From positions 1 to 39,181 of the forward strand of contig NZ_FOLS01000050.1 in assembly GCF_900112375.1 (NCBI RefSeq): DNA of 39,181 nt, read 5' to 3'. The position numbers were made by a program, and so were the translations under genes. This DNA comes from Pseudomonas citronellolis. GTDB lineage: Bacteria; Pseudomonadota; Gammaproteobacteria; Pseudomonadales; Pseudomonadaceae. The notes beneath the pieces were generated by a model. The model made no database searches and had not been told where the DNA came from. It saw only the letters and a list, made by a program, of their open reading frames with translations. Of the stretch, positions 15,322 through 22,242 are shown in pieces. Every line of letters begins with the position of its first letter. Position 1 is the stretch's first letter.

Positions 15322-16920
15322 TCAGAAGGTGGTGTTGTAGGTCAGGGCGAAGATATAGGCCTTCACCGTGGTATGTACATCCATGCCGGCATAGGGGTTG
15401 TAGACCAGGTTGTCGATGCCGGTGCAGGTCAGGTTGCAGCTCTGCCCGGCCTTGATGCTCTGCTTGGAGACGAAGTAGTTGAAGCCCAGGTCGATGTTGG
15501 TGTCCTTGTCCCAGCGGTAGCCCAGGCCCAGGCCGTAGAGGTCGGCGTCACCGATGGGCACCAGGGCGTCGGCCTTGCTCTTGGGAATCGCCGAGGGCCG
15601 GTATTCGTAGCCGGCGCGCAGCTGCAGGCGGTCGTTGACGTCGTACTGCACACCCATGGCGTAGCTCCAGGTGTCGCGGTAGCCACGGTCGAGGATGATG
15701 CTGTGGTCGGTGGCGCCGTTGGGGGCGAAGTTCTTGGCGATGCGCAGCAAGTCCAGTTCCCTGTCGAACTCGATCTCCAGGTTGTTCCAGTCGCTGTAGC
15801 CGCTCCACTTCAGGTCGAAGTTGAACTGCCAGTCATCGAACGGGCGCAGCTTGATGCCGGTGGAGAAGTTGTCCGGGTTGGTCATCTTCAGCGTCGCCAC
15901 GCCGTGCTCCTCCTCGGCGTTGCCGTAGGGGAACAGCGGGCTGAGGAAGGCGCCGAACACCGAGTTCTGCAGGCCGGACCAGAAGCCCTGCCAGTCCTTG
16001 GTGTAGTCCACCCGGTACTTGCCCTTGAGCTTCATGCGCGACTCGCTCTGGTACACCGCGCCCCAGGCGAACCAGTCGGTGGGCTCCCAGAGCACGCCCA
16101 GGTTGTAGCTGGGCGAGAGGGTCTGCTGCATGTCCAGCTTGAGGTTGGCCAGGGTGTCGTAGGGGCCGATGCGCCCGCCGCAGACGTTGAACACCAGCTC
16201 GACGATCTCCTGCGCGCCGGGCACGCAGGTGGTGTCGTGGAGGGTCTGCAGCAGGCCGGTGAGCAGGCCGGGGTTGCGGAAGTCGGTGTCCAGGGCCATG
16301 GCCTGGTGGGAGAAACCGATGGACAGGCCGAAGGACAGCGTGTCGTTCATCTGGTAGCCCACCGACGGCGAGAAGTAGGTCAGCCGCTGCAGCGACACGC
16401 GGCGCCCGTCGTAGCGCCCCGGGTCGCCGTCCGAGTCGCGCGAGTAGCCCAGCGCCTGGGGCGTGTAGACGTTGGTGGCGAAGGTGAACTTGGAGCCCGG
16501 CGGGTTGATCGACAGGCCCGCCAGCGGCGCCACCAGCATGGGCACGTCGGTCATGCCGCCCAGGCCCGGCAGGTACATGGTCGGCGTCATGGTGCGGCTG
16601 TGGGAGTTGGCCACCGGGTCGTCGGACACGCCGAAGGTGCTCTCGCCGTAGTTCGGCGGCGCGTGGAAGCCGGCGCGGATGTCCATCACCCCGCTGACCA
16701 GCTTCACCGTGGTCTGCCGGCCCTTGAGCTTGGTCAGCGCCGCGGGGTTGTAGTGCACGGCGTCGATGCCGGTGGAATCGGCGGTGACCGCGTTGCCCAG
16801 GGCCATCGCCTTGGGGTTGCCGATGGTGATGTCGTTGGCCAGTTGCGCCTGGGCCGGCAGAATCCAGCCAAGCCCCGCCCCTGCCATCGCCAGCAGAAGT
16901 GGCGAAATGCGCTTCGTCAT
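15322..16920 (-). CDS. Outer-membrane protein of the OmpP1/FadL type
   Basis: A 532-residue beta-barrel. After the signal peptide (LLLAMAGAGLGWILPAQAQ) comes the FadL-type N-terminal hatch NDITIGNPKAMALGNAV followed by HYNPAALTKLKG. The barrel strands are rich in alternating aromatic residues (FSTGIKLRPFDDWQFNFDLK, RLQLRAGYEYRPSAIP) and the last strand ends YIFALTYNTTF with a terminal phenylalanine. Family members move long-chain fatty acids and other hydrophobic compounds across the outer membrane. The length is about 80-100 residues above E. coli FadL. A GGAG box precedes the ATG. It lies 18 bases after the FapF-like gene and 11 before the MalM-like gene, so a role with them is likely. Confidence 0.88.
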   Translation of the reverse strand: MTKRISPLLLAMAGAGLGWILPAQAQLANDITIGNPKAMALGNAVTADSTGIDAVHYNPAALTKLKGRQTTVKLVSGVMDIRAGFHAPPNYGESTFGVSDDPVANSHSRTMTPTMYLPGLGGMTDVPMLVAPLAGLSINPPGSKFTFATNVYTPQALGYSRDSDGDPGRYDGRRVSLQRLTYFSPSVGYQMNDTLSFGLSIGFSHQAMALDTDFRNPGLLTGLLQTLHDTTCVPGAQEIVELVFNVCGGRIGPYDTLANLKLDMQQTLSPSYNLGVLWEPTDWFAWGAVYQSESRMKLKGKYRVDYTKDWQGFWSGLQNSVFGAFLSPLFPYGNAEEEHGVATLKMTNPDNFSTGIKLRPFDDWQFNFDLKWSGYSDWNNLEIEFDRELDLLRIAKNFAPNGATDHSIILDRGYRDTWSYAMGVQYDVNDRLQLRAGYEYRPSAIPKSKADALVPIGDADLYGLGLGYRWDKDTNIDLGFNYFVSKQSIKAGQSCNLTCTGIDNLVYNPYAGMDVHTTVKAYIFALTYNTTF

Positions 16921-16938
16921 GGGAACTCCGCTCGCCGT

Positions 16939-17943
16939 TTAGTCGGGCTTAAGGCCCTTGATATCCAGGGGCAGGGAAACCCCCAGCAAGATATCCGGTG
17001 AGTCTTCGGTCAGGCCGAAGCCGGCGTTCACGTTGACGATGTAGTCAGGCGAGGTGCGCAGGCCGAGCGAGAAGTTCATGATTGCGCTGGTCTGCTCGGG
17101 AGCCTCCACCGTGCGGGTGTCGAAGTGGTAGCGGCTCTTCATCTGGTAGGCCATCTGGTAGGAGGTGGCCAGGGACACGTCGTAGGACAGCGCGTAGGCC
17201 ATGCCCATGGCGAAGTTCAGGGTGTCGCCCGGGGTGACCTTGTTCAGCTCCTCGCCGTACTGGTTCTGGTGGATGTTGTCGACCTTGAGGTTGTAGGTGT
17301 AGCCGAGCGAGCCGTAGAGCACGACCGGGTCGATCACGTAGGACATGTTCGCGCCCACGCCGAGGCTGTAGTAGCCGTTGCCGGTGGACACGTCCTTGTC
17401 CGGGTTCATGTCGAACGGGCTGTCGCCGGTGGGCAGGCCGAGGGTGGCGTAGAAGGTGGTGACCGGGCGGCCGCGCATCGCTGCCCAGGGCTGCCAGCGC
17501 AGAGTCGCGGAAATGTCGCCGAGGCTGTAGGCGTGGACGTCGCTCTCGGTGTCGTACTTGGCCACGAAGGGCAGGCGCAGGCTGAAGGTCAGGTTGTCCC
17601 AGACGCCGTAGTCGAAGGTGAAGGAGTTGGTGAAGGTGTGCTGCGCCTCGCTGGTCGCCAGCACGCTGTAGACGCTGTCGCCGGTGCGCACCTGCTGGAT
17701 GCGGGTGTCGCGCATCATCGAGTAGTCCAGGCCGTAGGTGAGGGTCCGCTCGCCCTTCTTCAGCAGGGTGTAGCTCTTCTCCGCCGCCTGGAACACCTCT
17801 TCCAGGGCCTTGGCGCTGTCGGCGTCGTCGGCCTTCTTGGCCAGCGCGTCACGCGCCTGGTCGACCGAGCCTTCCTCGGCCGGCGCCGGGCCCGACGCAA
17901 GCAAGGCCAGTATGGCGGCGCACGCATACCCCCTGAATCTCAT
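16939..17943 (-). CDS. FapF-like outer-membrane barrel with N-terminal helical segment
   Basis: A 334-residue exported protein. After the signal peptide (ILALLASGPAPAEE) a charged helical stretch (about residues 25-65, DQARDALAKKADDADSAKAL) can form a coiled coil. From about residue 70 it turns into a beta-barrel (LTYGLDYSMMRDTRIQQV, then FTFDYGVWDNLTFSLRLPFV and TTFYATLGLPTGDSPF). A helical plug in front of a 'transporter' barrel is the layout of FapF, the pore that exports functional amyloid in Pseudomonas, and of related phenol-degradation-type channels. FapF is about 90 residues longer. It sits directly after a C39 peptidase gene, the same partner as in fap operons. An AGGGG box precedes the ATG. 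The link to secretion is inferred from architecture and context. Confidence 0.8.
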   Translation of the reverse strand: MRFRGYACAAILALLASGPAPAEEGSVDQARDALAKKADDADSAKALEEVFQAAEKSYTLLKKGERTLTYGLDYSMMRDTRIQQVRTGDSVYSVLATSEAQHTFTNSFTFDYGVWDNLTFSLRLPFVAKYDTESDVHAYSLGDISATLRWQPWAAMRGRPVTTFYATLGLPTGDSPFDMNPDKDVSTGNGYYSLGVGANMSYVIDPVVLYGSLGYTYNLKVDNIHQNQYGEELNKVTPGDTLNFAMGMAYALSYDVSLATSYQMAYQMKSRYHFDTRTVEAPEQTSAIMNFSLGLRTSPDYIVNVNAGFGLTEDSPDILLGVSLPLDIKGLKPD

Positions 17944-17988
17944 GATGCAATCCCCTGGTCTTGTTCTTATGGAAGGATGAAACGTCGA

Positions 17989-18750
17989 TCACTTGCTGCG
18001 TATGAACTGCACGTCGCCTTTGGATGCGGCCTCGATCATCTGGTTGCTGGTGAACTTGCTCATCTCCGGGAACTCGCGGAAGGCCAGCAGGCTCACGGTG
18101 CGGTCGTCCACCAGGCGCAGGTCCTGTTCCTTCAGGGCCAGGGCGTTCTTCGGCTCCTGGCCGCCGGGGTAGATGACGAAGAGGACGTTCTGGTCCCAAA
18201 TCGCCTCGAAGCGGCTGCGGGTGAAGCTGATGTTGCCCAGGGCAGGATCGGCAACGAAGACGTGGTCGTTGTAGACGTCGCGCACCACCACGAAATGCTT
18301 GAAGCCGCCGTAGTGGATGGGCACCAGCGCCGGGTGCTCCAGCGAATCCAGGTCGGAGAATTCGGCGCGGAAGCCGCCGCTCCTGTAGCCCAGCGCGGCC
18401 GCGTAGCGCTTCATGTCCAGCAGCGAGAAGCCGCGGCGCTGGACGATCTTGTCGGCCTCGCCGTACTTCAGCAGGCCTTCCATCACCTGGCGTTCCTGCA
18501 GGTCGCGGCCCAGGTAGTAGTCCAGCAGGGTGGTCAACGCCGCCGAGCCGCAGCTGTAGTCGTAGGCCTGGCGGATGACGTTGCGGAACTGCACCTGGCT
18601 CATGGGTTCGAGTTGCACGGCCTCGCGGAAGGGGCCGTTGGGCGTGAGCTGCTGGGTGATGTTCACCGTGCCCCGGGGTTGCGGTTGGGTATCCACCGTC
18701 TGGGTGAAACCGAACAGGCCGAGCAGGCTTCCCAGCAGTATCTCGAACAT
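17989..18750 (-). CDS. C39-family cysteine peptidase, probably periplasmic
   Basis: A 253-residue stand-alone peptidase C39 domain. The N-terminus is hydrophobic (LLGSLLGLFGF), suggesting export. The catalytic cysteine lies in YDYSCGSAALTTLLDYYLG near residue 66. The histidine is in GGFKHFVVVRDVYND near residue 151 and the aspartate in VADPALGNISFTRS. No ABC transporter domain follows, unlike bacteriocin exporters, but like FapD of the Fap amyloid system. The C-terminal 60 residues (REFPEMSKFTSNQMIEA and on) are an extension I do not recognise. The gene lies between the putative substrate gene (74-base gap with a stem-loop) and the FapF-like gene (45-base gap). Probable role: processing of the exported protein or of a barrel partner. 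Confidence 0.88.
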   Translation of the reverse strand: MFEILLGSLLGLFGFTQTVDTQPQPRGTVNITQQLTPNGPFREAVQLEPMSQVQFRNVIRQAYDYSCGSAALTTLLDYYLGRDLQERQVMEGLLKYGEADKIVQRRGFSLLDMKRYAAALGYRSGGFRAEFSDLDSLEHPALVPIHYGGFKHFVVVRDVYNDHVFVADPALGNISFTRSRFEAIWDQNVLFVIYPGGQEPKNALALKEQDLRLVDDRTVSLLAFREFPEMSKFTSNQMIEAASKGDVQFIRSK

Positions 18751-18774
18751 CCCCTCTCCTCTCTCCTGGAAGAA

Positions 18775-18800
18775 CCCTTGCCGGCACGGGCCGGCAAGGG
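18775..18800 (-). promoter_or_regulatory. Stem-loop between the putative substrate gene and the C39 gene
   Basis: Arms CCCTTGCCGGC and GCCGGCAAGGG pair perfectly around a four-base loop. The structure falls in the 74-base gap between the first and second genes of the operon. The bases after it on the minus strand (TTCTTCC) are only mildly T-rich, so it could be a leaky terminator or a 3' stabiliser giving more of the first product. Confidence 0.7.
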
Positions 18801-18824
18801 GATACGCGTCACACGACCGATGGA

Positions 18825-19289
18825 TCAGTGGCCCCAGATGCGAACCTGGGAACCGGCCATGTTCAGGTTGGAAACGGTCAGCGAACCGATGCTGGCGGCG
18901 CTGGTGTCGCCCACCTTGATGGCGCCCACCGAGACGTCGCCGGTCATGCCCGGCAGGCCCAGGGCCAGCTGCTGGGTGTCGGCGGTGCCGATCTTGGTGG
19001 TGACCACGTCGACGGTCAGCGGGTTGGCATCGTCGATCTTCAGGGCGGTGCCGCCCGGGCCGGTCAGGGTGATGTTCTCCAGGCGCAGGGAACCGGACTT
19101 GGTGTCGTCGATCTTGTCGGTGTAGACCACCGCCCCGATGCTCGCCTTGAAGTCACCGGCGATGCTGATGCCGTCCTGGCCGGTCACGCCGGCGAGCGCG
19201 CTGTCGTCCATGGATTTCAGATCGGCATGGGCCAGGAAGGGAGCGGCCAGAACAGCGCTTGCAAGAACCAGTTGTTTGATTTTTTTCAT
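18825..19289 (-). CDS. Small Sec-exported beta-rich protein, putative substrate of the operon
   Basis: A 154-residue protein with a clear signal peptide (KQLVLASAVLAAPFLAHA, cut before D23). The mature part opens with LKSMDDSALAGVTGQDGISI, the conserved N-terminal pattern of a family of small exported proteins (DUF6160-like, some annotated FilA) that recur beside outer-membrane and C39 genes. The rest is Gly/Ser/Thr/Asp-rich with alternating hydrophobic residues (SLRLENITLTGPGG, VGAIKVGDTSAASIG) and no cysteine, so a beta-solenoid or fibre-forming fold is plausible. The ATG at 19289 is chosen because a signal peptide starts there behind GGAGAG; in-frame starts upstream are not credible. It is the first gene of the operon. 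That it is the exported structural subunit is inference. Confidence 0.85.
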   Translation of the reverse strand: MKKIKQLVLASAVLAAPFLAHADLKSMDDSALAGVTGQDGISIAGDFKASIGAVVYTDKIDDTKSGSLRLENITLTGPGGTALKIDDANPLTVDVVTTKIGTADTQQLALGLPGMTGDVSVGAIKVGDTSAASIGSLTVSNLNMAGSQVRIWGH

Positions 19290-19331
19290 TCTTGTTTCTC
19301 TCCAGTGTTCAGGTGGGGTTGCCCCAGGGCA

Positions 19332-19359
19332 CTGCAGGGGGCGTCCTGCCCCGCTGCAG
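19332..19359. promoter_or_regulatory. Interrupted palindrome upstream of the secretion-like operon
   Basis: Arms CTGCAGGGGG and CCCCGCTGCAG give a 10-base stem or half-site pair with one mismatch and an 8-base centre, about 43-70 bases before the start of the 18825-19289 gene. The position fits an operator for one of the adjacent LuxR-type regulators or a leader hairpin. There is no T run. I could not place -10/-35 boxes in the 231-base region. Confidence 0.4.
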
Positions 19360-19520
19360 GTTGGCCGGCCAAGCCGACCCTCCAGACCCGCGCCGTCTTC
19401 CCTAGGTGCCGCGGGCATGGATTCGTGAAGCACCAGGCTTCGCGTCCTGTTTCCCAAGCTACTGGGCAACCCCCCACCTGCCAGCCCATCCAAGGGATGG
19501 AGCCGGAAACGCCGTTCGCC

Positions 19521-22241
19521 TCAGGCTTCGCTGAGCAACCCCAGGCTCTTGCCCTTGAGTACCGCCTGGGTGCGGCTGCGCACCCCCAGCTTGGCGAACA
19601 GGTTGTGCAGGTGCCACTTGATGGTGGCCTCCGACAGATGCACCGCCTGGGCGATGTCGCGGTTCGAAAGCCCGGCCGCCACCAGCCGCAGGATTTCCCG
19701 CTCGCGGTGGCTAACATCTTGATTTTCCTCGAAACCTGCCGGGTCGACGGACAGCCTGCGGCACTGTTCGCGGAGCAGTTCCGCCACCCCCTGCCAGGCC
19801 GCCGCGCGCTTGGGTTCGGCCTCGCGCCAGGCGTCCCAGAACGGCAGCAGCCAGATGGCGTCGTCCTGGAACAGCCGGCGGTAACCCTGGTTCCAGGCTT
19901 CCTCGAGGGTGGGCGCGAACAGGGCGAAGGCCTTTTCGCTGTTACCTTTCTGCCAATACGCCACAGAAAGTAACAAGGCCAGACGCAACCGCCGGTCGCG
20001 CAGATAGGGCGAGGCGTTCGCCGCCAGCGCCGATTCCAGACGTTGCTGGGCGCGCTCGGCGCGCCGCTCGGACAGCGCCACCCGCGCCTCGGCCAGGGCC
20101 AGCGCAGCCTGGGCATCGGCATAGCGCTCGGCGGAGAGCCCCGACAGGTGCCGGGCCAGTTGCAGGCAGACGCGCTCGGCCTCGTTCGGCCGGCGCAGCC
20201 ACAGCAGCAGCTGCACCTTGCAGCCCATGGCCAGCGCGTAGACGCGCTCGTAGCCCGGCGACTGCAGGCCGGCCAGCCATTCGTCGAGCTGGGCCAGGCC
20301 CTGTTCGGCCTCGCCGGCGAAGAAGCGCGCCTTGGCCATCACCAGTTGGCCGCGGCTGATCAGCTCCATGGGCGTGGCCACGTCGCGCCAGGTGGTGGCC
20401 AGCGGCAGTTCGGCGAGGATGGCCGCATGGCGGTCCTGCTCGTAGAGGATGTCGGCGTAGGCCAGGGCCAGCGGCCCGCCCACCCGGCTGCGCCGGCCGA
20501 ACACGCGCTCGACGCGGCTGCGCGCGCCCTCGGCGATGGTCCGGCCGCGCTCCAGCTCGCCGCTTTCCTTGCAGATCAGCGCCTCGATCATGCTCGCCAC
20601 AACCTGCAGGTACTCGCTGTCGGCCATGCGCAGGCACTCGCGGGCCACGCCGATGGCGCCGGCGGCCTCGGCGTAGTCGCCCAGCAGCGCATGGGCGGCG
20701 GCCAGGATGCAGGCCAGGCTGGCGCGGAACACCGGCTGGTTGGCCGGCACCAGCGCCAGCCACTGGCGCGACACCTTGAGGCTGGCCTCCAGCTTGTCCT
20801 GGTACAGCAGCACCAGGGCTTTGAGCACCTGGGCCACGGCCAGCAGCTCGGCCAGGCCGAAGTTGCGCGCCTTGCCCTGGCCCATCAGCAGGCGGGCGCT
20901 GAGTTCCTCGATGAGCGCCTCGGCCTCGGCGAACTTCTGTTCGAAGGCCAGCTGCCAGGCGTAGAAGATCTGGAACACCGGATGCTCGCGGATCACCTCG
21001 GCGGGAATGCCGCCGAGCATGCCGAGGATGCTGTACACCCGGTTGCCGGCGATCAGCCGCGCGCCCTGGCGCTCCAGCAGGTCGGCGGCGAAGGCGTAGT
21101 CGCGGGCGCGCAGGGCGTAGCGCACGGCGCGGTCGGCCATGTCGCGGCTTTCGCACCAGCGCGCGGCGGCGTTGAGCAGCGGCGTGGGGTCGGCGCTACG
21201 GGCCAGGCGGCCTTGGAGGAAGTCGGCGAACAGGTGATGGTAGCGGAACCACTCGCGCGTATCGTCCAGGGGGATGATGAACAGCTGCTCGTTCTGCAGG
21301 CGCATGAGCATGTCCAGGCCGTCGCGGCGCCCGGTCAGGGCGTTGCACAGCTCGGCGCAGAACTCGTCGAGCACCGAGGTCTGGTCGAGGAACTGCTGCA
21401 GCGCCGGCGGCAGGCTGGCCAGCACGTCCTCGGCGAGGTAGTCGGCGATGTCCCGCTCGGTGCCCGACAGCCCGCGCAGGAAGCCCTCGCGGTCGCTGTG
21501 CCGGGCCAGCGCCAGGGCGGCCAGGTGCAGCGCGGTGATCCAGCCCTCGGTGCGCTTGTACAGCAGGCCCAGCTCGGCGTCGTCCAGCTGCAGGCCCTTG
21601 AGTTCCAGCAGGTAGGTGTCGGCCTCCTCGCGGGTCAGGCGCAGGTCGGCGCCGTTGAGGCAGAAGGCCCAGGGCGCCAGCGCCGGCTCGTCCACCAGGA
21701 AGCGCGGGCGGTAGCGGGTGCTGGTGACCAGGCGCACGTTGTCCGGCAGGTGCTCGATGAGGTAGCGCGCCCCTGGCTGCAGGGCCGGGTGGCGGATCTG
21801 GTGGAAGTCGTCGAGGAACAGGTAGAGCGCTCCGTCGATGCGCTTGAGGTCGGCGAGGAAGGCATCCAGCAGCCCTTCCAGCGGCAAGGTCATGTCCGAC
21901 TGCAGCAGGTTCGAGGTGTTGGCGCCGAAGCCGGGGACGACGCTGCGGATGCTCTCCACCAGGTACTGCAGCAGGCGCTGCGGCTCGCTGTCGCCCTCGT
22001 CGCAGGACAGCCAGGCCACCAGCGCGCCACTGGCCAGCAGGCGCTCGCGGAACAGGCTGAGCACGGTGCTCTTGCCGAAGCCGGCCGGCGCGCTGAGGAT
22101 CAGCGCGCGCTGCTGGCGCGCCGCGAACAGGCGGTCGATGAGCGCCCGCCGCGGCAATAGCAGGGCGCCGTCGGTGCGCGGCGGGAACAGCTTGGTGCGC
22201 AACAGCGGCAGGGGCGGCTGCTGGGAGTTGAGTGTGGTCAT
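19521..22241 (-). CDS. MalT-like LuxR-family ATP-dependent activator (first of pair)
   Basis: A 906-residue STAND-type regulator. The N-terminal NTPase has Walker A SAPAGFGKSTVLSLF near residue 52 and Walker B ALYLFLDDFHQIRHP near residue 140. A winged-helix region follows (EGWITALHLAALALARHS, and DQTSVLDEFCAELCNALTG). Residues about 390-820 are TPR-like helical repeats that bind the inducer in MalT. The C-terminal GerE helix-turn-helix is REREILRLVAAGLSNRDIA followed by SEATIKWHLHNLFAKLGVRS. Such proteins activate neighbouring genes after binding a small ligand. The ATG at 22241 is one base past the stop of the second regulator, so the two are translationally coupled. Its stop lies 231 bases upstream of the secretion-like operon, the likely target. 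Confidence 0.93.
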   Translation of the reverse strand: MTTLNSQQPPLPLLRTKLFPPRTDGALLLPRRALIDRLFAARQQRALILSAPAGFGKSTVLSLFRERLLASGALVAWLSCDEGDSEPQRLLQYLVESIRSVVPGFGANTSNLLQSDMTLPLEGLLDAFLADLKRIDGALYLFLDDFHQIRHPALQPGARYLIEHLPDNVRLVTSTRYRPRFLVDEPALAPWAFCLNGADLRLTREEADTYLLELKGLQLDDAELGLLYKRTEGWITALHLAALALARHSDREGFLRGLSGTERDIADYLAEDVLASLPPALQQFLDQTSVLDEFCAELCNALTGRRDGLDMLMRLQNEQLFIIPLDDTREWFRYHHLFADFLQGRLARSADPTPLLNAAARWCESRDMADRAVRYALRARDYAFAADLLERQGARLIAGNRVYSILGMLGGIPAEVIREHPVFQIFYAWQLAFEQKFAEAEALIEELSARLLMGQGKARNFGLAELLAVAQVLKALVLLYQDKLEASLKVSRQWLALVPANQPVFRASLACILAAAHALLGDYAEAAGAIGVARECLRMADSEYLQVVASMIEALICKESGELERGRTIAEGARSRVERVFGRRSRVGGPLALAYADILYEQDRHAAILAELPLATTWRDVATPMELISRGQLVMAKARFFAGEAEQGLAQLDEWLAGLQSPGYERVYALAMGCKVQLLLWLRRPNEAERVCLQLARHLSGLSAERYADAQAALALAEARVALSERRAERAQQRLESALAANASPYLRDRRLRLALLLSVAYWQKGNSEKAFALFAPTLEEAWNQGYRRLFQDDAIWLLPFWDAWREAEPKRAAAWQGVAELLREQCRRLSVDPAGFEENQDVSHREREILRLVAAGLSNRDIAQAVHLSEATIKWHLHNLFAKLGVRSRTQAVLKGKSLGLLSEA

Positions 22242-22242
22242 G

